Shown: positions 17,463 through 25,297 of the stretch, piece after piece | Layout of the letters: each line of letters starts with the position of its first letter | Position numbering within the stretch: the stretch's first letter is position 1 | Assembly: GCF_026340305.1 (NCBI RefSeq) | Contig: NZ_JAPEPI010000001.1 | Location: 2,232,001-2,296,000 of the forward strand | From: Streptomyces sp. NBC_01381 | GTDB taxonomy: Bacteria; Actinomycetota; Actinomycetes; Streptomycetales; Streptomycetaceae | Direction of reading: 5' to 3' | DNA length: 64,000 nt | Program-made: the position numbers and the translations under genes | Notes under the pieces: generated by a model | Seen by the model: only the letters and a program-made list of their open reading frames with translations | Database searches by the model: none | What the model was told of the DNA's origin: nothing

Positions 17463-19231
17463 GCCTCGGTGAGGTGCGCGGGGCGGGGTCCGTGCTCCGC
17501 CGCGGCGGACTCCGCCGCGTACTGCTCGCGGTAGTAGCCCGGCTGCTGGAGCAGTTCGCGGTGGGTGCCGCGTTGCGCGATGCGGCCGTCGCGGAGCACC
17601 ACGATCTCGTCCGCTTCCTCGAGCCCCAGGATGCGGTGGCTCACCAGGAGCAGCGAGCGGTGGCCTGCCGCGGCAAGTGCGTCGGCGAGCACGGCGCCCG
17701 CGGCCGCCGGGTCGAGCGACTCCGTGGGTTCGTCGAGGACCAGCACCGCGGGGTCGGCGAGCAGCGCGGCGGCCAGGGCCAGGCGCTGACGCTGGCCTCC
17801 CGCCAACTGGGCGGCGTCGTCCCGCACTTCGGTGTCGAGCCCGGCGGGCAGCGCCCGCACCCACGCGGCCGCGCCCGCCCGCTCAAGGGCGTCCCACAGC
17901 CGTGCCTCGTCCGCGTCCGGGCGGCCGAGGAGCAGATGTGCGCGGACGGTGCCGGCGAAGACGTAGTGGTCCTGGGTGAGTCCGGAGACGAGGCGCGGCC
18001 GCAGCTCCCGTCCGGGGATCCGGTCCACCGGGACCCCGTTGAGGCGTACCTGTCCGGCCGACGCCGGGACGAAGCCCAGCGCGACGGCGAGCGCCGTGCT
18101 CTTGCCCGAACCGCTCGGCCCGACCAGGGCGACCCGGCGCCCGGCGGTGAGCGTGAGCCCGAAGTCGCTCAGGGCCGGCCTGACCGCCCCCGGGTGGACC
18201 ACGGTGACGCCGGTGAACTCCAGGGTGAGAGGGCCTTCCGGCACCGGCAGCGGATCGTCCGGCTCTGGCACGGCGGGCCTGGCCCGAAGCACCGCCCTCA
18301 ACCGCCGCAGCGCGCTGCCGAGTTCGCCGAACTTCTCGGCGGCCGCCTGCACGGGCACGGCCGTCTCCAATGCCGTGAGCGCGGCCAGGGTGAGGACGGC
18401 GGCGGCGACGGGGCCGAGGCGTCCTTCGGCCTGGGCCCGCGCCGCGAGCACCGCGACCGCGGCCGTGGTCGCCAGCTGGGTCAGCAGCCCCGCCGCGGTG
18501 ACCGTGGCCCCGCGGCGTGCCGCGGAGCGTTCAAGGCGGGCGACGTCGCGGGCCGCGTCCTGCTCCCGCCGCTCGGCCGCGGCTGCCGCGGCCGCCCCGC
18601 ACACCGCGAGGTCCTCGCGCCCCTCGATGGCGTCCACGCCACGCACGGCGAGCTCCGCGCGGGCGGCCACGAGCCGGGTCCGCACCCGGTCGAGGGTCAG
18701 GGCCGTGAGGAGGGGAAGGACCATTACACCCATGAACAGGCCGACGCCCAGGGCGAGTCCGGCCTCGGGGAGCTGAAGCGACGCCCATGCGGTGACGCCG
18801 CCGCCGACCACGAGCGCGGCGAGCGCCGGAAGCGCCACCCGCACCGTGGCGTCCTGCACCGCCTCCACGTCCGCGACCATCCGGGTCAGCAGATCGCCCC
18901 TGCGGAACGCGGGAAGCCCGGCGGGGGCCAGCGGCTCCAGGACGTCGAAGAAGCGGCCGCGCACCCTGTCCATGATCCGCAGCGCGGCGTCGTGCCCGGC
19001 GAGCCGCTCGGTGTAGCGCAGCGCGCCGCGCGCGATGGCGAGGGCGCGCACCGCGACGACCGCCAACGAGAGGGTGGCGAGCGGGGGTTGTTCCGAAGCA
19101 CGGCAGATGAGCCAGGCCGCGGTGGCGGTCAGCGCGACCGCGGCGGCCTCGCACAGGGCGGTGGCGACAGCGGCGAGGGAGAGCCGCAGCATGGGCTCGG
19201 CCAGGCCGCTGCGGGGAGCGGATGCTTTCAC
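17441..19231 (-). CDS. cydC: Thiol/haem ABC exporter subunit CydC
   Basis: This 596-residue half-transporter has six membrane helices in residues about 15-290 (RYTERLAGHDAALR is the conserved cytoplasmic loop) and an ATPase domain with Walker A GPSGSGKST, signature LAGGQRQR and VLVLDEPTESLD. With CydD it exports glutathione or cysteine and is needed to assemble cytochrome bd. The GTG start overlaps by 4 nt the stop of a mini-ORF derived from the cydD/cydC junction. The 3' end runs into the remnant SDR pseudogene on the other strand. Confidence 0.92.
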   Translation of the reverse strand: MKASAPRSGLAEPMLRLSLAAVATALCEAAAVALTATAAWLICRASEQPPLATLSLAVVAVRALAIARGALRYTERLAGHDAALRIMDRVRGRFFDVLEPLAPAGLPAFRRGDLLTRMVADVEAVQDATVRVALPALAALVVGGGVTAWASLQLPEAGLALGVGLFMGVMVLPLLTALTLDRVRTRLVAARAELAVRGVDAIEGREDLAVCGAAAAAAAERREQDAARDVARLERSAARRGATVTAAGLLTQLATTAAVAVLAARAQAEGRLGPVAAAVLTLAALTALETAVPVQAAAEKFGELGSALRRLRAVLRARPAVPEPDDPLPVPEGPLTLEFTGVTVVHPGAVRPALSDFGLTLTAGRRVALVGPSGSGKSTALAVALGFVPASAGQVRLNGVPVDRIPGRELRPRLVSGLTQDHYVFAGTVRAHLLLGRPDADEARLWDALERAGAAAWVRALPAGLDTEVRDDAAQLAGGQRQRLALAAALLADPAVLVLDEPTESLDPAAAGAVLADALAAAGHRSLLLVSHRILGLEEADEIVVLRDGRIAQRGTHRELLQQPGYYREQYAAESAAAEHGPRPAHLTEATAPMRS

Positions 19232-19359
19232 CGCGTGAACCGTCCTTCCGTGGCGGTGAGGACCTGGCGTGTTGTCTCGCCGTCGGGGCGGTTCTTCGGT
19301 TCGCCGAGTCGCGGCGCGGGCGGCCCCGCCAGGCCGTTGCGGGGAACGGATGCTGTCAC
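19228..19359 (-). CDS. Junction mini-ORF 3 (43 aa, internally deleted copy)
   Basis: GTG at 19359 overlaps the stop of mini-ORF 2, and its TGA overlaps the GTG of cydC. The product starts MTASVPRNGLAG, matching the CydC N terminus (MKASAPRSGLAE), and ends LTATEGRFTR, matching the CydD C terminus (LTALEGRSVR). Relative to the 81-residue copies it lacks 38 codons in frame, removing the H-loop region. Whether it is translated as a product or serves only to carry ribosomes to cydC is unknown. Confidence 0.6.
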   Translation of the reverse strand: MTASVPRNGLAGPPAPRLGEPKNRPDGETTRQVLTATEGRFTR

Positions 19360-19601
19360 CGTACGAACCGTCCTTCCAAAGCGGGGCGGGGCTGTGGCGT
19401 GGTGTCGCCGATGCGGGTCACGGTGTCGGCGTATTCCATGACGCGGGGGCGGTGTGTGACCACCAGCGCCGTTGTGCCCGGCAGTGCGTGCAGGGCGGCG
19501 AGGATCTGGTGCTCCGTCTCGCAGTCCAGGCGTGCGGTCGGTTCGTCGGGGCGCAGCACCGGCCACCCCGCCAGACCGCACCCAGGAGCGGAGGCTGTCA
19601 C
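19356..19601 (-). CDS. Junction mini-ORF 2 (81 aa CydC-start/CydD-end chimera)
   Basis: It starts with GTG at 19601 inside the stop of mini-ORF 1 and ends inside the GTG of mini-ORF 3. The N-terminal 13 residues (MTASAPGCGLAGW) resemble the CydC start. The rest is CydD-like, from Walker B (RPDEPTARLD) through the H-loop (ALVVTHRPRVME) to the C terminus. It lacks Walker A, Q-loop and signature, so it cannot be an ATPase alone. Roughly 12 residues differ from mini-ORF 1. Confidence 0.6.
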   Translation of the reverse strand: MTASAPGCGLAGWPVLRPDEPTARLDCETEHQILAALHALPGTTALVVTHRPRVMEYADTVTRIGDTTPQPRPALEGRFVR

Positions 19602-19843
19602 CGTACGGACCGTCCTTCCAAGGCGGTGAGGGGTTCGGGCGTGGTGTCGCCGATGCGGATCACGGTGTCGGCGTTCTCCATGACGCGGGGGCGGTGTGTG
19701 ACCACCAGCGCCGTTGTGCCCGGCAGGGCGTGCGGGGCGTCGGGTATCTGGTGCTCCGTCTCGCAGTCCGGGCGTGCGGTCGGTTCGTTGGGGCGCGGCA
19801 CCGGCCACCCCGCCAGACCGCACCCAGGAGCGGAGGCTGTCAC
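19598..19843 (-). CDS. Junction mini-ORF 1 (81 aa CydC-start/CydD-end chimera)
   Basis: GTG at 19843 overlaps the cydD stop (GTGA), and the TGA overlaps the GTG of mini-ORF 2. The product starts MTASAPGCGLAG and continues with CydD-type sequence (NEPTARPDCETEHQI, then TTALVVTHRPRVME). Its last 40 or so residues are identical to the CydD C terminus, so it is the youngest or most recently converted copy. The catalytic part of the ATPase is absent. Confidence 0.6.
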   Translation of the reverse strand: MTASAPGCGLAGWPVPRPNEPTARPDCETEHQIPDAPHALPGTTALVVTHRPRVMENADTVIRIGDTTPEPLTALEGRSVR

Positions 19844-21621
19844 CGTACGGACCGTCCTTCCAAGGCGGTGAGGGGTTCGGGCGTGGTGTCGCCGATGCGG
19901 ATCACGGTGTCGGCGTTCTCCATGACGCGGGGGCGGTGCGTGACCACCAGCGCCGTTGTGCCCGGCAGTGCGTGCAGGGCGGCGAGGATCTGGTGTTCCG
20001 TCTCGCCGTCGAGGCGTGCGGTCGGTTCGTCGAGCAGCAGCAGGGCCGGGCGGCGGAGCAACGCCCGGGCGAGCGCTACGCGTTGGCGTTCGCCGGCGGA
20101 GAGCTGGAGTCCGCCGTCGCCGAGTCTGGTCGCCGTGCCGTCCGGGAGCGCGTGGACGAAACCGGTCGCGCCCGCCTCCTCCAACGCCCGCTCCACCTCG
20201 GCGTCGGTCGCGTCCGGCCGGCCGAGGCGTACGTTGTCGGCGAGTGACGTGGCGAAGAGGTACGGGCGTTGCGGCACCACCCCGAGGTGCGCGGTCCACG
20301 CGTCGCCCGGCACGGGGGACAGGGGGGTTCCCCCGACCCGGATCTGGCCGCCGAGCGGCGGGAGCAGCCCGGCGAGGGTGCGAAGGAGCGTGGTCTTGCC
20401 CGCGCCGCTCGGGCCGGTCAGCGCGTGGCAGCGCCCCGGTTCGAGCACCAGGGAGAGCTCGGTGAGCGCCGGGGCCGCGGCAGAGAAGCCCACCGTCAGC
20501 CGGTCCAGGACGATCGGAACGCCGGCCGGGTCGGGGGCGCCGGGCAGTCGCGGGGACGACGGCTCGGCGGGGGCAGGTGACGCCTCCCGGATACGGCGGG
20601 CCTGCGCGAGCACGGTCTTGCCGTCCTGGCTCGCGTGGAAGCGGGTGGAGAGGGTGCGCAGCGGCCGGTACGCCTCCGGGGTGAGGAGGAGGATCGCGAG
20701 CCCTGCCGAGAGTTCCATGCTGCCGGACAGGAGGCGGAATCCGACGGGTACCGCGATCAGCGCCACCGCCAGGGTCGTCATCGTCTCCAGGACGAACGAG
20801 GAGAGGAACGCCTGGCGCAGGGTGGCCATGGTGACCACCCGGTGCTCGGCGGAGACCGAGCGGATCCGCCGGGCCGCGTCGTCCTGCCGCCCGAAGACGC
20901 GCAGGGTGGCGAGACCGGAGACCGCCTGCAGGAAGTGCCCGCCGAGCCGGAGCAGCAGGGCCCACTGCCGCTCCGTACGCGCCTTGGTGTGCATCCCGAC
21001 CAGGGCGAGGAGCAGCGGCACGAAGGGCAGGGTGGCAAGGACGGTGAGCCCGGACGGCAGGTCCAGGAACAGCAGGGTGCCCACGATGACGGGCGGCGCC
21101 AGCACGGCGTGCGGCAGCACGGACACCGTGCCGGCGACATAGCCGTCGAGCGCGTCGCCGCCGCGGGTCAGCAGCGCCACCACGTCGGCCGTGGGCGGGC
21201 CGGTGCCGCGGATCCGGCCGCGCCCCGCTGCCTCGGTGAGGCCGGCCCGCAGGGTGCGCTTCACCTCGGCGGCCACCGTCGCCGGATACCAGCGGTCCCA
21301 CCAGGCGAGCGCGCACCGGCCGACGACCACCCCGGCCGCCAGGGGCAGCGGGAACGACGCGAGCGCCCGGCGGGCGCCGACGGCGAAGAGGTCCGCGAGC
21401 AGCTGGGCCAGGAGCAGCGCCTGAGCGACGGTCAGGAGCGTGGCCAGCGCCGCGGAGACCGTGCACACGGCCAGATACCGCTTGATGCCGGGGTGGATGC
21501 GGACCAGCTCCGGATCGAGCGGCCCGCTGCCCCGCGTACCGTCCGTGCTGCCGCGCCCGCCGCCCCGGCTCCCCTGCCTACCGCGCCCGCCGCCCCGGCC
21601 CCTCTGCGTACCGTCCTTCAC
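19840..21621 (-). CDS. cydD: Thiol/haem ABC exporter subunit CydD
   Basis: This 593-residue half-transporter has six membrane helices in residues about 48-330 and an ATPase domain with Walker A GPSGAGKTT, signature LSAGERQR, Walker B LLLLDEPTARLD and H-loop VTHRP. It pairs with CydC for cytochrome bd assembly. It begins 15 nt after cydB. The N terminus is an unusual Gly/Arg-rich tail made by a 30-bp tandem repeat. In several streptomycetes cydD and cydC are one fused gene; here they are separate, with amplified junction copies between them. Confidence 0.92.
   Translation of the reverse strand: MKDGTQRGRGGGRGRQGSRGGGRGSTDGTRGSGPLDPELVRIHPGIKRYLAVCTVSAALATLLTVAQALLLAQLLADLFAVGARRALASFPLPLAAGVVVGRCALAWWDRWYPATVAAEVKRTLRAGLTEAAGRGRIRGTGPPTADVVALLTRGGDALDGYVAGTVSVLPHAVLAPPVIVGTLLFLDLPSGLTVLATLPFVPLLLALVGMHTKARTERQWALLLRLGGHFLQAVSGLATLRVFGRQDDAARRIRSVSAEHRVVTMATLRQAFLSSFVLETMTTLAVALIAVPVGFRLLSGSMELSAGLAILLLTPEAYRPLRTLSTRFHASQDGKTVLAQARRIREASPAPAEPSSPRLPGAPDPAGVPIVLDRLTVGFSAAAPALTELSLVLEPGRCHALTGPSGAGKTTLLRTLAGLLPPLGGQIRVGGTPLSPVPGDAWTAHLGVVPQRPYLFATSLADNVRLGRPDATDAEVERALEEAGATGFVHALPDGTATRLGDGGLQLSAGERQRVALARALLRRPALLLLDEPTARLDGETEHQILAALHALPGTTALVVTHRPRVMENADTVIRIGDTTPEPLTALEGRSVR
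21551..21610. repeat. 30-bp tandem duplication in cydD 5' end
   Basis: Two consecutive 30-bp units (21551-21580 and 21581-21610) differ at three positions. They encode the Gly/Arg-rich repeat (RGGGRGRQGS, RGGGRGST) before the first membrane helix of CydD. Because 30 is a multiple of three, copy-number changes stay in frame. Confidence 0.85.
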
Positions 21622-21636
21622 GCGACCGCCCCCGCC

Positions 21637-22659
21637 TCAGTGGAATGCGGGCGCGGCCGCCCGCTCCTCGGTGGTGCGGAACAGCCACCACATCCGGATC
21701 TGCACGGCGATCACAAGGAGGAGCACCGGCCCGGCGGTCCACGTGATCAGCGCGAGGGACGTGCTGTCCGCGGCGAGGTCCTGGACCGCCGTGGCCGCGG
21801 TCCCGGAGTCCGAAGGGGTCACCAGATAGGGGTACTTGGCGGCAAAGACCGCCACCGGGAGCAGCCCCACGGCCGTGGCGGTGGCCGCGAACGACTGCCA
21901 GGGGCTGCCGCCGGACATCCGGCGGTGGGCGGCGAACAGGGCCACCCCGGCGGCGGCCATCAGGAACACGGCGATCCAGGGCCTGCGCAGCGCGTCGCCG
22001 TCGAAGTGCCCGCCCGCCAGGCCCGCGAGGACGGTGACGGCGGCCAGCGCTCCGCCGGCGGCCCCCAGCGGCCCGGTGATCCGCGCCGCGCGGGCCGCGC
22101 TCTCCCCGGTGGTGCGGGCGGCGGTGAAGGCCGCGCCGTGCGCGGCGAACAGCGCGACCGCGGCGAGTCCGCCGAGCAGCGACACCGGGCTCAACGAGGC
22201 ACCGCTGCCGGTGACATGGCCCTCGCCGTCGATGTCGAGTCCGCCGGCGACGGCGGTCAGGAACCCTCCCCAGCCGAAGGCGGCGGCGATGCCGGCGACG
22301 CAGATCGCCACGTCCCAGCGGCGCCGCACCGCCAGGTCGGGGTGCCTGCTGCGCAGCATGACGGCGCTGGTGAGGACCAGCGCGCCGCTCAGCGCGGTGA
22401 GCGCGAACGGGGCGGCGCCGACCAGGAGTTGGGTCTTCAGGCCGGGGAGTGTGCCCACCAGGATGCCGACGGAGACCAGCAGCCAGGCCTCGTTGCCGAG
22501 TAAGAAGGGGCCGAGCCCGCCGAGCACGGTCCTGCGCTCGCGGTCGGTGCGGGCGGTGACCAGGAGGGTCGACCCCACCCCGTAATTGGCGCCGGCGAGC
22601 ATCAGATAACCGGTGAACAGGGCGATGAACCCGATCGTCCACAGGGTCGGGTAACTCAT
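21637..22659 (-). CDS. cydB: Cytochrome bd oxidase subunit II
   Basis: This 340-residue, roughly nine-helix protein starts LWTIGFIALFTGYLMLAGANYGVG, shown here as LWTIGFIALFTGYLML; the N-terminal helix and following FLLGNEAWLLVSVG are typical of CydB. It forms the bd-type quinol oxidase with CydA, giving high oxygen affinity. The gene is 83 nt downstream of cydA and 15 nt upstream of cydD, in one operon. Confidence 0.93.
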   Translation of the reverse strand: MSYPTLWTIGFIALFTGYLMLAGANYGVGSTLLVTARTDRERRTVLGGLGPFLLGNEAWLLVSVGILVGTLPGLKTQLLVGAAPFALTALSGALVLTSAVMLRSRHPDLAVRRRWDVAICVAGIAAAFGWGGFLTAVAGGLDIDGEGHVTGSGASLSPVSLLGGLAAVALFAAHGAAFTAARTTGESAARAARITGPLGAAGGALAAVTVLAGLAGGHFDGDALRRPWIAVFLMAAAGVALFAAHRRMSGGSPWQSFAATATAVGLLPVAVFAAKYPYLVTPSDSGTAATAVQDLAADSTSLALITWTAGPVLLLVIAVQIRMWWLFRTTEERAAAPAFH

Positions 22660-22742
22660 GGCCAGGGTGCTCCTTGTCTGGGGGAAGGGTGTCCGGGGCG
22701 GACGGGGTGGCCGGGGCGGCCGGGACCGGCCGGTTCCTGCCG

Positions 22743-24065
22743 CTAGATCAGTACGCCGTCGCGCTTCTCGTCGTCGCGCCCGCCGTCGCCGCGCCCGCTG
22801 TCATCGTGCTCGCCGTCCTCGTACCCGGCCTCTTCCGGCGCCTGCTCCCAGAGGTCGGCCCGCTGCGGGCCGCGCATCGCCGTCTTGCCGAGCAGCCACC
22901 AGTCGAGGACGAGCAGCGCGGTGACGAGCAGTCCGAGCACCACCAGGGAGACGGTCAGCTGGGTCGTGGTGAGCGAGGGGGTCAGGGCCTGCTCGGTGGT
23001 GAGGATGTCGTCGATGACGAAGGGCTGCCTGCCGTACTCGCGCAGCACCCAGCCCGCGATGTTGGCGACGAAGGGCAGCGCCATGACGAACACCAGGGTC
23101 CGCTGCAGCCCCCGCCTGGTCAGCATCCGGTCGTCGCGCAGGGAGATCAGCGTCCAGATGGCGACGACCAGCAGGACGAGCCCGATGATGATCATCGAGA
23201 AGGCGCTGATCTGGACCAGTGGCCCGGACGGCAGCTCGACGCCGTCGCCGAAGCGCTTCACCAAGGCCTGCTGGAAATCGGCGAGTTCGGCGTCCTTGCC
23301 GTCGACGAGGGCCTGCTTGATGGGCTGTTCCATCTCGACGCGCTCCATCTGGAGCGCACCGCTGCCGCCGACCAGGACGGTTCCCCAGAGCGCTGCGTGC
23401 GCGCCCATGCGCATCGAGTGCCGCAGGAATTCGTCGGAGGCCCGGCCGCGGCGGCGAAGGAGCACCGAGACGCCGAGCATGAAGAAGCCGCCGACGCCGA
23501 TGGCTCCACCGATGACGTGCAGTACGGCGATCCAGGCGTTGGCGTTGGTGAACAGGGCCAGCGGGTCGTCCAGATGGAGCTCGCCGCCCCGCATCTCGTA
23601 CGCGACCGGGTTCTGCATGAAGCCGTTGGCGAGCAGCGCCCAGATCGCCGACATGTAGGCGGCCGCCGCGACGATCCAGATGCAGGCCAGGTGGGCCTTG
23701 GCGGGAAGCCGCTGCCAGCCGAAGATCCACAGGGCGAGGAAGGTCGACTCGACGAAGAAGGCGACCACGGTCTCCACGGCGAGCGGGGCGCCGAAGACGC
23801 TGGCCGCCATGTTCTCCAGGCCCGACCAGTTGGCGCTGAGCTGGTACTCCATGGCGATGCCCGCGGCGATGCCGACCGCGTAGTTGATGACGTAGAGCGT
23901 GCCCCAGTACTTCGTCGCCTGTTTCAGTGCCGGGTCGCCGGTGCGCACCCAGCGGGTGTGGTTGATCGCGACCATGACCACGAGCCCGAGCGTCAGCGCG
24001 ACGAGCAGGTAGTGCACGCCGACCGTTAACGCGAACTGAAGGCGCGCCAGTTCCACGGTTCCCAT
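22743..24065 (-). CDS. cydA: Cytochrome bd oxidase subunit I
   Basis: This 440-residue quinol oxidase subunit has the conserved start LARLQFALTVGVHYLLVALT (the histidine is the axial haem b595 ligand), the acidic proton-channel helix VAFFVESTFLALW, NGFMQNPVAYE, a histidine in AWIAVLHVIGG (probable b558 ligand) and GRQPF near the C terminus. The loop between the b558 histidine and the later helices is short and unlike canonical CydA (GGSGALQMERVEMEQPIK in place of the GDESGY-type quinol loop). The C terminus is a charged Gly/Asp tail. It is the first gene of cydA-B-D-C. Confidence 0.92.
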   Translation of the reverse strand: MGTVELARLQFALTVGVHYLLVALTLGLVVMVAINHTRWVRTGDPALKQATKYWGTLYVINYAVGIAAGIAMEYQLSANWSGLENMAASVFGAPLAVETVVAFFVESTFLALWIFGWQRLPAKAHLACIWIVAAAAYMSAIWALLANGFMQNPVAYEMRGGELHLDDPLALFTNANAWIAVLHVIGGAIGVGGFFMLGVSVLLRRRGRASDEFLRHSMRMGAHAALWGTVLVGGSGALQMERVEMEQPIKQALVDGKDAELADFQQALVKRFGDGVELPSGPLVQISAFSMIIIGLVLLVVAIWTLISLRDDRMLTRRGLQRTLVFVMALPFVANIAGWVLREYGRQPFVIDDILTTEQALTPSLTTTQLTVSLVVLGLLVTALLVLDWWLLGKTAMRGPQRADLWEQAPEEAGYEDGEHDDSGRGDGGRDDEKRDGVLI

Positions 24066-24211
24066 GCCGTATTCACTCCAAGTGATCGGTCCGTCATCCG
24101 GCCGGAGTGGCCGCCGGCAGCCATGTTAGTGACCATGGTTTGTCTATACTAGATTTTCTATCAACACTAGACATTGGGTCGTCGATACCCCTATGGCCGA
24201 CCGGTACGAGA
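24066..24211. promoter_or_regulatory. Upstream region of cydA with A+T-rich patch
   Basis: This region separates cydA (leftward) from the degraded patch. Bases 24130-24175 are unusually A+T-rich for this genome, with TTGTCTATACTAG and TTTTCTATCAACACTAG. The octamer TTCTATCA recurs at 24611 in front of the TetR gene. No convincing inverted TGTGA-type Rex operator was seen. A cydA promoter is expected here but could not be assigned. Confidence 0.4.
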
Positions 24212-24486
24212 ATCCTCTTCGCCGGCGTCGGCAACTTCGGTCGCGTGCACCCCCTCCTTCCCCTGGCGCTGGCCGTGCGGTCGGCCGGACGCGAGGTCCG
24301 GTTCGCCACGGGCGAGCAGTTCCATCCGATCCTGAGCGCCGTGGGCCTGGAGCCGGTGACGGCAGGTCGTTCCGTCCCCGACGCGTTCATCGAAGCAGCC
24401 GGCGGTCAAGCCTTCCTTGAGTCGCAGGGCGGCGACATACACCCGAGCGAGCTGCCCCCCGAGGTGCTCACCGCCCTGGGCATAAA
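24212..24486 (+). pseudogene. 5' fragment of a UGT-like glycosyltransferase
   Basis: One frame reads TRILFAGVGNFGRVHPLLPL, then ALAVRSAGREVRFATGEQFH and GLEPVTAGRSVPDAF. This is the N-terminal domain of the macrolide/UGT-type glycosyltransferases (GT1). Homology ends near 24486 after about 90 residues; the nucleotide-sugar-binding half is missing, and the only nearby ATG (24193) is in the wrong frame. It is a truncated relic directly abutting an aldo/keto reductase fragment on the other strand. Confidence 0.72.
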
Positions 24487-24489
24487 GGC

Positions 24490-24609
24490 GTTAGCTCCTC
24501 GTTGGTGTGCGGGCCGTACATGTCCGCGGTGTCGAGGAGGTTCACGCCCAGTTCGAGCGCCCGGTGGACGGTCCTGACCGCCTCCGCCTCGTCCGAAGTG
24601 CCGAATTGG
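24490..24609 (-). pseudogene. Fragment of an aldo/keto reductase
   Basis: About 40 residues read [19 protein letters not shown] and then [18 protein letters not shown]. This is the conserved region around the catalytic Asp/Tyr (DTADMYG) of aldo/keto reductases. There is no start codon, and sequence on both sides is unrelated. It lies antisense between the glycosyltransferase fragment and the TetR gene. Confidence 0.75.
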
Positions 24610-24610
24610 A

Positions 24611-24660
24611 TTCTATCATTGATAACAAATCTTTCGACGCTATATATGCTAACGTCGATC
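24611..24660 (+). promoter_or_regulatory. A+T-rich promoter/operator of TetR gene
   Basis: Just before the TetR ATG there is a perfect 11-bp palindrome TATCATTGATA (24614-24624) and a TATATATGCTAAC stretch that could hold a -10. The TTCTATCA octamer at 24611-24618 also occurs at 24156. Autoregulation by the TetR protein is plausible but inferred. Confidence 0.5.
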
Positions 24661-24662
24661 GC

Positions 24663-25253
24663 ATGACTCCCAGAGAGCGTCGACTGCGTGAACAGGCGGA
24701 ACGCCGGCGGCTGATCCTGACCACGGCCCGGGAACTCGCCGAGGCCGAGGGGTGGGACGCGGTGACCACCCGGCGTCTCGCGGATCACATCGAGTACAGC
24801 CAGCCGGTCCTCTACCAGCACTTCAAGAACAAGGACGCGATCGTTCACGCGGTGGCCCTCGACGGCTTCGGTGAACTCGCCGCCGGACTGCGCGAGGCCC
24901 GTCTCGCGGGCGAGGGCCCCGAGGAAGCCCTGCGCCGCGCGGCCCGCGCCTATCTGGACTTCGCGGCCGCCAACCCGATGCTCTACCAGGCGATGTTCAC
25001 GCTCTCCGTAGGCCTCGAGTTCGCCCAGGAAGAGACTCCGCAGCAGATGACCGACGCCTTCGGGGAGATCATGTCGGCGGTCCGGCCCCTGGTGGGGGAC
25101 GGGGACGCCGAGCTGCAGACCGAGGTCCTGTGGTCCGCCTGCCACGGCCTTGCCAGCCTCACCTGGGGCGAGCGGCTGCGGCCCGGCCTCGCGGACGAAC
25201 GCCTCTCCGCCCTCGTGGACAGCTTCGTGGCCAGGAGCGTCCCCCGCGTCTGA
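24663..25253 (+). CDS. TetR family regulator
   Basis: The start is the ATG at 24663; upstream in-frame sequence belongs to the antisense reductase fragment. The 196-residue protein has an N-terminal helix-turn-helix ([40 protein letters not shown]) and a helical domain resembling the WHG-type TetR C terminus ([24 protein letters not shown]). No intact target gene is adjacent: the left neighbour is debris and the right neighbour a pseudogene. Its original target may have been lost, or it acts at a distance or on itself. Confidence 0.88.
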   Translation: MTPRERRLREQAERRRLILTTARELAEAEGWDAVTTRRLADHIEYSQPVLYQHFKNKDAIVHAVALDGFGELAAGLREARLAGEGPEEALRRAARAYLDFAAANPMLYQAMFTLSVGLEFAQEETPQQMTDAFGEIMSAVRPLVGDGDAELQTEVLWSACHGLASLTWGERLRPGLADERLSALVDSFVARSVPRV

Positions 25254-25297
25254 GGCGACGGGGCGCGGGGGACGCTCCCCGGTGACCGCGGGCAACG

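Larger units (their letters stand above)
19228..19843 (-). repeat. Tandem amplification of the cydD/cydC junction
   Basis: Successive stops at 19840, 19598 and 19356 are exactly 242 bp apart, and the next at 19228 is 128 bp further. Each unit contains about 40 bp resembling the cydC start followed by about 200 bp resembling the cydD 3' end. The unit nearest cydD is almost identical to the cydD end over its last 110 bp; the next is more diverged; the last has a 114-bp deletion. This is what repeated duplication across the cydD-cydC junction would produce. Confidence 0.92.

Noticed and set aside
15576..17864. Long minus-strand frame antisense to the MFS gene
   Set aside because: The composition is Arg/Glu/Gly-rich with no domain, while the plus-strand frame has a Shine-Dalgarno and 14 membrane helices.
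24066..24200. Rex (redox) operator expected upstream of cydA
   Set aside because: No convincing TGTGAN8TCACA-type palindrome was found in the visible upstream sequence.
24107..24486. Calling the glycosyltransferase frame an intact gene
   Set aside because: It lacks a proper start in frame and ends after about 90 of roughly 400 residues in unrelated antisense sequence.
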